Source: Fasciola hepatica (Eukaryota; Platyhelminthes; Trematoda; Plagiorchiida; Fasciolidae). Taken from it: a stretch of DNA of 64,000 nucleotides. The notes below the pieces were generated by a model. That model was not told the DNA's origin and made no database searches. It saw only the letters and a program-made list of their open reading frames with translations. This document shows, piece by piece, positions 13,605-27,005 of this stretch. The position numbers were made by a program, and so were the translations under genes. The number at the start of each line of letters is the position of its first letter. Position 1 is the stretch's first letter. The DNA is taken from the NCBI GenBank assembly GCA_948099385.1, contig CANUEZ040000156.1, forward strand, positions 7,523,501 through 7,587,500. Direction: 5' to 3'.

Positions 13605-13690
13605 GCATTGCCCACTCGTGGTGATTCCTTGATGAGTAATGTGATGAACTACGGACCTGGGTTGAAATCCCTTTCAAAATAAAACACTGG
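13605..13690 (+). repeat. Possible degraded tRNA-derived SINE head
   Basis: A B-box-like element GGTTGAAATCC (13660-13670) is preceded by GAACTACGGACCTG, which resembles the anticodon/variable part of tRNA-derived SINEs. About 45 bases upstream, CACTCGTGGTGATTCC is a weak A-box candidate. The cloverleaf is not complete, so this is not a functional tRNA. It could also be a chance match. Confidence 0.3.
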
Positions 13691-13699
13691 CAGATTTTT

Positions 13700-14599
13700 C
13701 TCTTAGAAAATCAGATATTATTTACAACGAATATCTTTGTATTTTATGACAAGTGATTCCAAGTGGTAAGCTTACATTTCAGTCAAAGGTTCCCACAAAA
13801 CTGGGGTGAAATAAGCAAAATGTACTATAGTGGGCGCTAAAGATATATACGAGTGAAAAAGAGAAGGAAAACATTCACTAAATTTAGAAAGTAATTCCTA
13901 TCTACACTTGTCTTTGGTGGTCAATATCTGAGCCAGATATGGAAGGAAGGTGTCGAAATTCAAATCTGGTGGGTGAGCGGGAACCGGGAAGAGATAAGTC
14001 AGCGTGTAATAAATGCGCAAGATTCAATATGTTGTTTGACTAGCCCAGTTAAAAGAAATTCATAGAAGGATAAAATGTGACTAATAATTACTAATCCGCG
14101 GTGAAATGCTTTGAAGTCTTGCTTCAAAAGGCCAAGGGAATTTGCGAAGGAAAGATATAATAAGACCGGAAGAACTCATTGACGAAAAAAATTGGAGACA
14201 TTTGTTGGAGTTGTACACAACTGCCTGAGTTTTATTATTTCAGTAAATAGGCGTCACAGTTTACCGACGCAGTACTGAAAGTGAGTTGTCCACCTGAAGC
14301 TAGTGTCTAGACTAACATCGAGACACACGACGGAACTAACTCTAGGTAGGAATTTGTGATCCATTGTAACAGGATCAATAGGATAAGGTGAGTGAACGAG
14401 ACTGGAAACTTATCCAAGTCATTTAGAAGGAAAGAGAAACATTCCCTTCGAGATAGGTTTTCATCGAATTTACCGAGATCTAGGAAATCAGAAATTGCCT
14501 GGGAAAGAACAAAGATCATCACCATATTTAATTATGTTGGATGGAAAAGAAACCGAAAGATCGCTAATATTGGTCGAAAATAGAAGCACCTCTGAATTA
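13700..14599. other. Unassigned AT-rich stretch
   Basis: Two overlapping opposite-strand open frames (14307-14525 minus, 14392-14583 plus) shadow each other. Neither shows a domain. Nothing else was identified. Confidence 0.5.
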
Positions 14600-15560
14600 A
14601 CAACAGGTGGTTTCATTTGTGTTTAGACGCTTAACCAGGCTGCTTGTGTATTTCCCCTGGTTATTTCTGATTTGTCAATGGTGCCTGAGGATGACTTGTT
14701 CTGGTGCACTGGTAGCCCTCTCCGCCTTTGTTTATATGACATTTTAAATATCATACCTTCAGTCTTACAGTACTGCTTATTTTCCTATACCTCGACCTTG
14801 TGACTGGTCCATGTTTATTCCCCTACTGGTCTGATTGAGATGCCGTTGACATTTGCACTATTGACGCACCACACTCTGTCTTTGGCCTAATCCGGAACGC
14901 CGGTCTCACTTGGTTGTCTTATCGAACACCCATTGACACCACACACGCACACACACACACCACTTAGTTTGCCTCAGTTTACTTTGCGTGCATCCTGATT
15001 CCTCCATCTGACTGATTCGCTTTTTGAGACACTTGCTACCAACGCTTCAATGTACGCACACAGCTCGCTTGGGGTTCACCACCACCGTTCTCGGTCCCAG
15101 TCAATATTTGTACGCCCTAACTTCATTCGTCAGATTGGTTCCCTTCTTGAGTTTTGTGCCACTGTTATCTCTGCCCTCTGCACCTGTAGCACGTGCTGAC
15201 CTCAGGCACATTTCGGTTTTTGATTGCTGGTGACCAGGTTCACTGGCGATTTGGACACAGCCAGACGCTGTTTTGTACACTTTGGAAACAACGAAACACA
15301 GTCTAACACACCTTTTGATATGTAATGGTTTTCCTGTTGATTACTCACTAAGGGACGCACCATCAAATCGACCCTGCCTTGACGGCGTATACAATCGCAC
15401 CCGGAAACTTCACTACTCGCGGTTTGTATATAACGTGTTTTATCGTGATTTATTTAATAGTACCGTAACATCAGCTAATCTCGCTCGTTGTTGCCGACGG
15501 TTTCGGAATTTCATCCGTTGCTCGACTGGCCCCACTAAATTCCACGGGTGAAATCGATAA
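14600..15560. repeat. GC-richer block of probable transposon origin
   Basis: Base composition shifts visibly to C/T-rich, GC-richer sequence compared with both flanks, and a (CA)n run lies inside. Open frames at 15024-15233 and 15273-15551 on the plus strand read as low-complexity or nondescript protein. The block directly adjoins the 3'-ward side of the minus-strand CR1 reverse-transcriptase relic. It may be that element's tail, or a separate nested repeat such as an LTR fragment. I cannot name the family. Confidence 0.4.
14937..14961. repeat. (CA)n microsatellite
   Basis: A short CA dinucleotide run with one G interruption, inside the GC-richer block. Confidence 0.9.
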
Positions 15561-15599
15561 ATAGTGTTGAGAAGGTTAGCTCGAACTTAGTTTGCTGAA

Positions 15600-16467
15600 C
15601 TCGACCGTGAAAATAGTTTGATAGCCAGGAAGAAGTTGTGAGGAGCAGTCGAAAACTTCAGACTTCTGGAGAAGACGAGATCGGGGTACTGAATCAGAGG
15701 CTGGAGAATAATCAAGGAGTAAGCAGCCCGCAGATGGCTCAGAGTTGTTTAAAGATTTAGCGATAGACTGAGTTCATAAACAAACTGGAAAAGGTCAGGT
15801 GTCTTACTGAGATGCTTTTGAAGACGAGTGAAAATAGCCTTTTCCGTGACTTTAGGGATGGCAGATGTGAAAACAATGAGGAGAAACCGTTTAACTCCAC
15901 CAGGGGAGCCTTTGGGAGTTGGAATGCGGTCAAATGGACTCCACCGGTCGGGAAAGGAACTTCTGGACAGAAACTTGTTTATCAAAGCAGTGACTAATGT
16001 GGCTAGTTGAGCTGAAACACTCTTGAGAATCACTGTAGGAAGGCCATCTGGACCAGTAGCCGAAGGCGTTTCGGATTTGCGAAGAATTTTAAAATATATA
16101 CCTTAGAGAAAGTTTCAAGATCTGAGGAAACATAAGGGAATATGAAGGAGGGCCGCCTTTGCAGGGACGTATATATGTAGCATGGAGGTGGTTCACGTCG
16201 ACCTTATCGTCCGTGAGCTTGGTCATCTGGCCACGTAAAAGGCTTTGTGTCCTGCCAGAAAACCTAGGGATCCTTGGTCTGCAGAAACTCTTTGGCGAAG
16301 GAAGCATTCGAGTATTTTACGCCTGTTTTGATCAACAACGAAAGTCTAGTGGCTTTTGAACTTCGTTGAGATTTGCATGCCTTTCCCTTTTTGTCTTCTG
16401 AGGGCTTTGAGTGATGGCGAGGCTTACTACCACCTGAAGCGAACAGGGATTCAGTGGCATAATGCAA
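15600..16467 (-). pseudogene. CR1-like non-LTR retrotransposon, degenerate reverse-transcriptase fragment
   Basis: Read on the minus strand, 16070-15749 gives the N-terminal part of a non-LTR reverse transcriptase. SATGPDGLPTVILKSVSAQ matches the 'GPDG(I/L)P' motif. It is followed by LINKFLSRSSFPDRW, an FKKG-like PKGSPGG, then IPKVTEKAIFTRLQKHL and LFQFVY, the usual order of RT blocks 1-2a. After a stop, another frame at about 15730-15600 reads LLDYSPASDSVPRSRLLQK, the decayed D-Y-S-x-A-F-D-S-V-P block that carries the first catalytic Asp. Frames at 16089-16307 and 16264-16467 supply the region before RT, including KLTDDK before the GPDG motif. The catalytic (F/Y)ADD block, the endonuclease and clear ends are missing, and several frame changes and stops are present. 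The copy is dead and truncated. Assignment to CR1/Jockey-type elements rests on motif style. An RTE origin is less likely. Confidence 0.82.
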
Positions 16468-17697
16468 GTTGAAGATAGCATTTTGGGTTCCGGTAAACAG
16501 TTCTGCAGCCTGAGAGGTTAAGAAAGTAGAGGAAAACTATGAAAAGGCTACACGATACAATAAATTCCCTGCTTCAGCTGCGGTGTATACATTGGTGACA
16601 TGAAACTCTATTGTCTGGCCTTGAGAATCCGGCGACCGTGATCATTACGAAAATGGAACAAACTACCACAGAATTTTGGAAAATGAATTACTGATTCCAC
16701 TAAAGCATCTCAGCAGCCTTTTCTAATGAGGAACATTTTGCTCGTCTCGTGTTTTTTTTCTCGTCTTCATTACAAGTAAAGTAATCTGGCACATCAGTTT
16801 TCATCCATGTGTCTTTCTGTATCTAGTGTAGTGAACAATACTCAAACCTCAGATTGTTGCGTACAGAGGGTTTTACTGAATGGCCGAGTGGGTTTGACAA
16901 TCACCTAAATAACAAACACTATATCTGATTAACTGTCATCCTTTAAATACCGCAGTGGACGAATCTTCCGAGTACTACTCCAGGCTCAGTAGTAGTTTTC
17001 AAACAACTCAACTGATTGACGACATAGAGCACAAGTTTGGTAATACCCCGTTCATTTTGCTGATAAGGTATATTGTTCATCTTTGTGATTTTATTGTCTG
17101 GTAACGAGATTCCTCTGCTGTAAAATAAACAAACTTCGCAGCTGGTATAAAAGAAATGTTTAATCCTTCGTCTACTGACTCATACTTCACGATCAAAATG
17201 TTGCTTCACAATTCGATACTGACGGGGATAATGAAGATCGTTAGAGTAATTTCAAAACTCTTCTGAATCTTGTCCCTTCATAGGAGTATACTGACAGGAT
17301 CAAGCTCTTTGGTCTTTGTATTTGTCTAGACCTCCGTCACGGCAGAATCATGCTAGCATGAATAACACCACATGAAGGAGATGAGCAAATGCGAACACGA
17401 CAGTTATTGTATAATCCTTGAGAGTGAATATTATTCTGTTTATAAAGGCCACCGAATCACCGAGGATTAGATTTTAGGCACAATTCGTTGAGTTAAATAA
17501 AGAAACGTGGGTGTGAGTGACACTAAACAAAGAGAACTGCAGGTTCAATCAGCGATAAATTTGTTAGCTATATACTGCTGGCGAATATACTCAAAGTGAT
17601 TCAGTTGTCAACTGTGATTTTTTAGTTAAGGACATATAATTTGTTTTGTGCACATTTTGATGAAGTCAATTTTATGTGTAATTATTTCTTATTTCAG
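16468..17697. other. Unassigned stretch next to the CR1 relic
   Basis: Upstream of the retrotransposon relic in its own orientation, so the lost endonuclease region would be expected here. I could not recognise it. No open frame of useful length was found on either strand. Confidence 0.45.
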
Positions 17698-17913
17698 TTG
17701 TCATGTACGCTGTTTAGAATGTTCACTATTGATGGTCACCCAGACATTCAACTCTGTCACTCGGAAGGTTCTCCGAGTAGATATCAAGTGCTTTTGTATC
17801 CAGATGATTTCTTGGTTTATCCAAATGTAACCCCCAGGTGTTCCGTGTTAAGCAAGTTTCGTGAAGCATTTGACGCCTCAAAAAAGCCATTATTACAGTC
17901 GGCTTCCAAGTAG
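17698..17913 (+). CDS. Possible terminal exon of an unidentified gene
   Basis: A pyrimidine-rich tract ending in ATTTCTTATTTCAG (17684-17697) is a good splice-acceptor sequence. It opens a 72-codon frame in phase 0 that reads CTLFRMFTIDGHPDIQ early, RYQVLLYPDDFLVYPN in the middle, and ends in TAG at 17911-17913. The composition (D, P, G, mixed polar residues) looks more protein-like than neighbouring AT-rich frames. I do not recognise a domain. No clear AATAAA signal is seen shortly downstream, and no partner exon was identified, so this remains a candidate. It could equally be a chance open frame next to a fortuitous acceptor, or part of an unrecognised repeat. Confidence 0.25.
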   Translation: MSCTLFRMFTIDGHPDIQLCHSEGSPSRYQVLLYPDDFLVYPNVTPRCSVLSKFREAFDASKKPLLQSASK

Positions 17914-18789
17914 ATACAACGTTATCTTGTGTGACATAGTAACACATGTCCTTACTGAAATATGTTGCACTTACCTTTTCAAAGACACTTACGATAAGTA
18001 TCAAATATCGCTTTTCTGTGTGAAACTCAGGTAAATTCAACAATGAAGATAGCATTTTAAAAAAAGCTTTGATAGGCGGAACTCATTTTTTCCCAATGGC
18101 ATGAACTATGCATTCTGCTAATAACAACACGGAAGTTATGTTGTGAAGTTTTTCATTCATGAAAAACTTTTCATTTGAGGTATATGGGCCACGCTCTCCA
18201 TAGTCGACCAGACAAACGTTCATGTTGGTCACGTATGTCGAAATATTTGCTACGAGGTTGTCATGTTCAAAATGTTGGAAAATGAAGCATCGCATCACAT
18301 CCTGTTTTACCATAAAGTTCTCACACGGCAAGTTTTGTACGCATCAGTCTGGAAATAACACGGAAGCCATGAATCCAGTTCTGCTGAAAACTCAATCAGG
18401 GAAGGTTTTGATGAATTCATATACAAAAGACTTTATTAGAAACACTTGTACTCCATGAAGCTTTGAGCCTGCAGTTCTCGTACAAGATTTGGAGATTTGT
18501 CCACAGAATGAAGCGAATACTACCTCTTTCTTTGGCTTTGGGCATTTATTATTGATGAAACATACGTATGATTTACAACAGAAATATTATCCCTTATTTC
18601 ACGCAAAGTTACTATCCTCAGATTTAACACAAGTGGAATGGTAATGAAGCGCACTTGGATCAAACAAAACACAGAATGGATTTCATGACGGGGATGTTCT
18701 CAGATAAGAAATGGTTCTCCATATTATGAACCATCATGCGTTATGAACATTCAACTTAATATCGAAAGCCATATAAGCACTGTAAATCT

Positions 18790-18970
18790 GTTTTATCCTC
18801 GTTAGGAATCGCTATCCGGGATTGCCTGCCACTTGGGAGTTCGACTTGCAATCGTACACCCCAAGGTGGAGTCACACTAATGGGCGGGTCGATGTGCTGT
18901 GCTGATGATACCTAACAACCATGAATTAACCGTACAGCCCTTCCATGGTATTCAGTGGTGCTCTGAACGT
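18790..18970. repeat. GC-richer segment, possible dispersed repeat
   Basis: A compact segment whose composition differs from the AT-rich surroundings. It includes GGGAGTTCGACTTGCAATC, which is weakly like a polymerase III B box. No A box, ends or target duplication were recognised, so the repeat call is based on composition alone. Confidence 0.25.
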
Positions 18971-20895
18971 TTTTACTCCATGGTGAATAATATAATCCTA
19001 ATCAAAATATCATTCTGAACATGATTATGGTGACTTTCGCTGACCTAAGAAATCTACAAATAAAATTGTCACATTTTACACCTCAAAAGCATATCGATTC
19101 TTCGGCATTCCTTTAGGAATCCGAGACACCCAGGAACATTCTTAACAGAGTAATTTTTTCGGGGAACGATTTTTTGTCTCTCACGGAAGTCCACAAAATG
19201 GCTGCCGAGAAAACCTCACGGAAGCTATTAGGCTCATATTTTCAGTGTGTCCGGACTGCGCCGTTAATCTGATAAACGACTGTCAACGCTTAGCGGGCAA
19301 CCAGCTGATGCGTTCACGCTATGCTGCTCACTCTGTCAGAATGTTATACATTGCTTCTGAAATTTGATCACTGCAACTCTTTTAGGAGGAAAAATCGAAT
19401 CTGTTTCGCCGATCAAGTATGAGGAAATTTCAGAAAAATTTGTTTTACCAAGACTTGGTACCAATGGCTCTGCATTTCAAAGTCAACACGTTTAAGATAT
19501 TTTGTTGTCATATCACGATATGGGTAAACAGAACTGAAGCAGGTTTTCACGGATGAATGTACATTCAAAACTAGTGTACGAAACTTTTTAGTTTGACTAT
19601 GTGTAAACAGAATGAAAAAGTTCAATTCATACCAGTCACAAACAGAGTCGACCACATTTGAATGGTGGAGTAGAACGGCGCGGGATCTGATGCATACAGG
19701 TATCGATTGTTCGAGGCTAATGCGAATACGAGATGAGTGAATCACGAGGGAATTTCGAAGATGCATGGATAAGCCTCAAAACATCCTGACGGAACAAATA
19801 TCTATAACGAATTTGTGCTCACTAGAATTATTCGACTTTTTTGTGCAAAGGTAGCTGGATTTGGTACTGTACATGAACAGCACCGACCAGCTTAGAATCC
19901 CTCACACTCATGTGCTCTCGGAATAGATGTACCCCATAGTTTTTTGTATTCTTTCTTTCCGTATTCCCAATTAAACAGACCATTACATTTTGCACTCTAC
20001 CAAGAGGTACGGTTAAATCGCACGCGATGACAACTGGCAGGTTGTTGCTATTGGATACAGAGCAAACGGAACGGAAACACTCATACTGGCGCTTTACGAT
20101 ATCAGATTATTGTTATCTAGATCAGTTCTATTCCACCCAGTGTTTGGGTGTGTAGTAAAAAGGAAGGAGAAACAGCTTGCAGTGCCCACGCAGTTATTTT
20201 GTGAATGTTTCTAAAACAAATACAATTTCCGGTTATTTTCAGACATGGATCATTGAGAATAATCAGATTTAAGTACATACTTTTCTATACTTCCATAACA
20301 ATAAAAAACTTTTTAAATTTCCCATATTATGTCATATTCCAGGAACGAAATATAAAATTCTGTATTGGTTGTTGTTGGTCATTTTAGATCCATTGTGACT
20401 TAAGGGACATTAAATCTGAGTGACTCTGGTTGCCATGATTCCACGGACTGAAGCATCGAAGTCGGAAGTCAATAAATTCTCGCATATGAGTAACAAATAC
20501 ACTTATGAATGTAACTCTTACAGCAGGCAACTTTCATAGCTGAAGTGTTAGTTGTCTTTTCGCCAGAAACAGTTGACGTTGTTGTTACTGGACAGTCAAC
20601 AGTGCGTACATTGAGTAGAGATGCAAGTAAGTAGCAAGTACCTTGGGATTTTTAGTGTCCAAACAGTATACTTACTAATAATAATATAGTCAGTTCACAG
20701 AAACGTGGTCTGTTGCATTTGCATGACCTTCATGTCAAGGTGAAATTCTCGCACGTTTTCGGATGATCCTGCTGTTTGACAGCGAAGCTTGAGGAGGATT
20801 TAAAGGAAACCAAGATATGCCTTTACTTCAGTATATTCCAGGAGATGGTCAGGCCAGCGTTTTTGTGATGGACATTTTTCCAATCTCTTTCTCAG

Positions 20896-20915
20896 TATAT
20901 ATATATATATATATA
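20896..20915. repeat. Short (TA)n microsatellite
   Basis: About ten TA units at the end of a pyrimidine-rich stretch. Confidence 0.9.
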
Positions 20916-23900
20916 ATTTTTTGATGGATCAAAAACCTTTTTAATTGCGTAGTTCGAGTTTTTTGATTAAATTAGGTACTTCATCATATCTGGTGGATGA
21001 TGCGAATTTTTGTAATTTTCTCCTCTCTAAGTTTATTCTGTGCTCCTCTATGAATAGATAAATATATCTGACCTTGGTCACCGAAATAAAATTCACCGAG
21101 CAATGTGAGTTATGATTTAGGAATTTTTAGAAATATGAATAGATGACATTTTTTACGCTGAGTAAGCGTTGTGTTTCTACTGATAAGTGGGTTACTGCGG
21201 AGTAAATAATTGTTTCTTTTTCAAACAGAAGCTCATATTCTGTCATAGTATAGCTGAAAAGTGGTGTCAAAATGGGAGTTTATCTGAATTTTGAGGGCAT
21301 TTACTCACCGCAATATATCATACCACGAGGGTTTTTGTCGTAGTTCCTTACCACAACCTGCTAACTAGTAGATTTATCGTTGTATGGTCCTGCTTTTTTG
21401 CTGTCATGTATCAGAACAAAGCATGTGTATCAAAGCTCTTCTGCATGAGTTCTGAATAATCCTGCAAGTAACAATCTTTCGAAATTATCCACGTGAACAG
21501 AGGTGTAAAACCGTGAAGTATCAGGCACAAGCCAACAAATCCGACATTATTAGAGGGAGAAGGTTTTGTAGACGGGGGTTCTTATAAGCCATTGTTAACG
21601 GTAAACCCAGGCATCAAGATGTGGGGGCTTTTTTATAAGTCCAAATTCAACCAACAGATTTGATCACGTTTTGTAATTACAACGGAATATAAATCGCAAC
21701 GTAAGCTGTTTCGGCTACTAGCTGATTCTGGATGCCCGGTACAGAGCTTTTTACGGTTTACAAGGCTATATTTGTCATCACAAATTTCCAGTGCATTTCG
21801 CTCCGATGAATTGTGGCTCACTAGCCTCAATACCTTAGTTGTGATATGTGAGATTGTCATGATTAAATCTATCCAGGAATCGTTTTAAAAGGCAACCTGA
21901 GCACAGCAAAACTGTTCGGATTTAGATAATAGATGCTGGAAGTTTGTCAGTCCAGAAAACCTCCAGGGAAAACTATATTACTGATTTTATAATGCACCAG
22001 GTAGTTGCCCAAAAGAAGACATATCTAATCTTCTATTTCTATTCTTTGGAAAAGTTAAACCATAGACACTTAAGCTGGTTCATCTCATACATCTGTGCTA
22101 TAACATTACTGAAGGCAGTATGGCTGATCATTTTTCTCAGTGCATGATGATGGAGTATGTAAATTTCCTAGCATCTGAAAAGGAATCAAAAATGGCCCTT
22201 GAACCGGGGCTCGGGACAACGCTGTCCCATACTAGTTATCCCATTGCGTGCTTGGTGGGTAGCAAAGACAAGCGTATATCAATGTAAAACACTTCGTATG
22301 AGATTTCGAAGTACTAAGCATAATGGGTACCTCGTAGATCACAGTGCATGTTTACTTGTAATAGAACAACGTTTTCCTTCACGCTTCACATTAATTCATG
22401 TGTGTGGGGCAATGGTGCCTCGCGTTGAAATCGTCCCTGATAAGTAGAGAAATCCGGAAAGTAGTCGTATTCATTTATTATAAAGCAGTCGAGGGCAAAA
22501 ACATGATACGGCCTTGTGCTGGGGTTCATCATCGCCATTTTGGGAAGGATCAAAATTCAAAGTATTCTCGACATCTCGACATTACCCTTGATGTTTTCGC
22601 AACCTGATTTGTGATTTTTCTTATCAGTTACATCTACAATAATTGGTCACAAATTTTTGCTCTGCTGGTGGAATAGCTCCGAAAGCGGACGGATAAAAAT
22701 CATATGGTGCATGATCTTTGTGATAAGGTTTGATTTTACTGTGTTCACTTTAACTCAAACTGCAACTAGCCACCACATTTATATATGAAACATCTGTTCT
22801 AGTGACAACGTGGACGATGCTTCTGTGACTTTGGAATTATTCGGTTTAATACTACTGATTAGAAACCAGTTCGTGGATGCCTTACAAAAGTATTTATATG
22901 CCGTCAGGAATAAAATATTTAAACGGGTACTAGTTTACAAGTGAGTGGTTTACAACGTGCTATGGAAAGGTTGGACATCCAACTTAACTGGAATAAATTC
23001 AAGTCCATGATAATTGCCAATTTCATTACATTGTTCAAGGGCCAATATGATTTGTGGAACCTCAGAAGCGCGGATGAATAACCAGTGCTACATTAAGAGT
23101 ACGTCGAAGCCTTCATCCGTGTGCATAATTGGAAGGTCACTCTAATTTCCACGCGTATAGGTTAGAGCTTCTTGCATACTGTTCCCCTTAAAGTGAAAAA
23201 AGGATTGAACGATGACACACTCATGAAATTCACTAGTAGTTTATCCGTTTCAGACGTGTGTCATAAAAACGTTATTTGAAAACAAATTGCTGACGATGAC
23301 CACTTTTTATTGACAGACAATGTGAAAACAAATTGTACTGATGAATGTGTGCATGCGAATACTACAAAAAAAGACTTACATTCGTAGAACTAGCAGTGTT
23401 TGGTAGCCATACAGAACATGTGTGTACTCCTTAAAATAATGTTTCAATAACTCCTTGAAAAACGTGTTCATGAAACGTAACTACAATGGATTTACTGATT
23501 CTAACTTAAACCTCGCTTTGGTTGATTTGGGGTGATACCAGCAAAATGTAACGTGAAGTGTTTTATTGCATCCAGAGGTTAGACTTTAGTGTAAAATGCA
23601 ATACCGGTATAGAAAATTCACAGTCATAACCGAAAATGTTTTCCTCTCGCAATCTATGATAAAAACTTCATCTCGCCGATGGAAACGACCTAAAACACCT
23701 TTTTCCACCGTGATTATTTTTCTGCTTTTAAGTTCGGTTGTTAGGGATTATCTCAACTACCAAGAACTACCACGCTTGTGTTCTTAATTCTGTGTGTTTT
23801 CACTTTGTATCTAGAAACGATGTATGAAAAGGCTTTGGGATAAAAACATGATAATGTGAAATAGAATGCCGAGTGCAACTGCTTACCTACAAACTGAGAA

Positions 23901-26900
23901 CGTCCCGCTTAGAGCTGTCTGGAATATTTTCAGGATATAGTCGGATATTTCTCGCCATAGGAGTATAAATGGCCAAAGTTTTGATCAAGAGAATTCCATT
24001 TCTTTGCCAGTGTTTCTCAGTATCTGATGATGCGGTGAATTAACGTGGATCATAAACTAATATCACTACGTACAACTTTTAGGATTTATATTTCGTAATG
24101 GTCAACCATCAGTACTACAGTCATAAGAAATACATTGATTAACTGCGGGTTTCATACATATCTATTCATAAATATTGATGGCTGAAATTTCAAGTATAAT
24201 AACTGTGCACTGCAACTCTGGAGTACTGTTTCTAACTTAAGGCTGGGTCAAAATAATGAATATTATCACAAAACCAAGGTATGCTTTGGAAAACACATTA
24301 TCCGCCGTTCGAAACTGATCAGTAATGAGCGTTTCAAAGTAAACTTGGAGTTCACTGGTGTGTGCCGAGAAGAAAAACTTTGGTAGGATGATTTGTCTGA
24401 AATCATCCGAAAATAGAAATCAGCAAAAAGAAACAAAATCATTTTGGTAGTATTTGATTAGGAACAAAAAGTAGCAGACCGGTAATGGGAGCACGGTTAC
24501 CGCTGGCATCATTACCACTAAACATTCGCTTCCAATTGGCATAATCTCTGAGCTAAAATCTCACTTTGTCAAAATAAAACATAAAGATGTTTACTTGAAG
24601 TCCTACTGGGAAGTTGTTAATTTTTTATGCAGAGAGGCACGTAATCAGGTTTTGAATCAAAAATGTTTCATCAAAACGTCGTCATGGACAACACTGCTGG
24701 ATTACATTTCCTAGCATTTGGAAAACCTTTCATGCAAACTAACAAGAACAGCAATGAACACTAAACAGCGTAGGCTCAATTTGTCCTTCTGGTATTGTCG
24801 AAAGTCAACTTTCATGGCTATTTTAGGATACTCTGTCACTTTCGTTCCTCACCTACAAGATTCATGAAACAAAATGAATGCTTTCTCCAAAACGGTGCAT
24901 AAATTATCAATGAAATTTAAACCTGGGCTGTAAAATGAAAATTACGTATGTAAACTGAGCGTCAAAATAATCAGTAGTTTAGATGATGTGAGAAAATTTA
25001 CCACTTCCATTGGCTACGTCGAAATATGTCCTATATCTAGTCTTTTGTGACACAATGCATCACACTGCTCTGCAGTAAAGTAGTCTTTCTGGAGTTTTCC
25101 CTTGTCCAAAGGGGTGACGTGGGCTGTGCTTTTATCAAGATGAATTCTGCATTGATCAGATTGTGGTTCATACCACTGCTTGCCAAGTGTCAACATGAAT
25201 AAAAGCCGTTTACACCAATAAGTCTAATGAGTTATGTCACCGTGAGGTTTTCGGAATGAGTTTTTGTGCCAAAGTATTAAGAGCATTCGCATTCCCACCG
25301 TAGATCGTACAGACTGAATCAGAAGCCAAAACGAATTGCGATGTGATACGGATTATTTCGCGACTGAAACACGATGCCGCTTTCATTGGAGGCTTGCTGT
25401 TTGCCTCACATCTGTCAAAATATGAAGTGCCTCGATTGAGTCAGGACGGAGATTGGTTTGGAGTATATTGAAAAATCGATGGGCCATTTGAAATGTAAAG
25501 GTAAAATGTTTTTGTTCTATTGCTCCTCTTGTAAAACCGGTCTTAAAAGAGGATACTCGGTGCAACCGAAAAGTCGACAATCTACGAACGACTCCGACTA
25601 AGCTGTTTTTGAACAATAGACTTTTACTATAACTCGATTTCATTTCCCTCTGAAATTTTCGAAGGAATTAACTGAAAAACTCAACCATTTGGGTGAGTCA
25701 TTGCTCTTTGCACGTCTTTTTTCTGTAAAGTTGTATACGCTGGTTTTTCGCCCATCACCATCAGTTTTTACATTAGCAATGCAAAAAGTGTCTCATTCAA
25801 GTTCAGATTCGATCACTGTCAGTCACAATGAAACTTTCCCGACGGGCTTCTAAAAATGTATCTTACTCCTCTCGAAAAAATGGGTGGAGTTTTCTGGTTT
25901 CAATGAAACTTTCCCCGACAAAGAAAAACCGTAGGGATACTAAACGGATCGTGTTCGTACAACCTTGATATGTAAGCCATATACTGGGGAGGAATGAGAA
26001 AATTTTCCGAACAGTTTGCTGTCAGCAGCTAGTTTGCTGTACATTCGCGGACTTATTCAGAATACTAACAGGCTGAACGTATTTGCTTCTTCTGCTAATG
26101 AGCAAATGAAACTGTTGTTGGTAAGATCAGCAATGTTTAAGTTATTCTGAATTTTGCCTCCAAGGTTTTAGAATTCTTTCATATTCAACACCGCTATTTT
26201 TCAAGTTCTAGGCCGCATGTAGTTTCGACAGACTGAATAAAATAATATTGTTGAAACTACCCACGGATCCCTACAGAGTTGAAAAAACAAATATCAAGTT
26301 ATTTGAGAATTTATACTTTTAACCTTTGTTGGGTTTAATTTGCAAAATGTCATTGTGCAGGAAATGAACTGAATTCCATGTTTGAGAATACTGGCTTTGT
26401 TGCATCACCTGAAAACAAGCAATAATTTAAACGGGTTTCCTTCTTCAAAACACAATTCGCGTTTTTTTGTGATCAAGTTTTTCTTTTCTGTTTTTACCGA
26501 CGCGACGTAACATCATCTCTTTTGTATTTAAGACAATAAGCATCGTGAATGAAAGGCACGCTGATATAACAGCGTTTGAAATCATGATACAAGGTGTTAT
26601 TTAAATGTCATTACAAATATTTGTTTTTCGGTAAAAGAGGAATAATGATGTTCAAAAGAGAGCAAAATCTTCACTCTAGTGCAGTCCGATCAGTAATGTA
26701 ATATATGATTTCCGTTACAAGAATGGGAACCATATGGAACATGTGTACAGGATGATTATTAGTGTTTATAAGTGCGTTTTCTTAGTCTTGTGACATATAG
26801 TTCAAATTGCACACAGCAATCTGATTCATACTGTCACTTTTAATTTACTATATCACCTAGTTTCTTCCGTTCAAAGGAGTCTAAATCGAAAGGGTTTCAA

Positions 26901-27005
26901 ATCAGTTAACATAAATGAAACTTGCACGTCCTGAACCAGAGTTTTGACTGTTAGTTGATCGGAAAGTGAAATGCAGTTTAACCGACTGATACTGGAATTG
27001 TGACT

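Larger units (their letters stand above)
17914..27005. other. Long stretch without recognisable genes
   Basis: AT-rich sequence with short open frames only. The 117-codon minus frame at 19413-19766 has no motif I know. A GC-richer segment at about 18790-18970 and a small TA tract at 20896-20915 are listed separately. Confidence 0.5.

Noticed and set aside
15273..15551. 92-codon plus frame next to the CR1 relic
   Set aside because: No domain, and it lies in the GC-richer block where stops are rarer. Probably a by-product of repeat composition.
16872..16900. A-box-like GAATGGCCGAGTGGGTT
   Set aside because: No B box at a usable distance, so a tRNA or SINE call is not supported.
19413..19766. 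117-codon minus frame
   Set aside because: Read through for transposon, receptor and enzyme motifs; none seen. Codon content is typical of noncoding AT-rich sequence.
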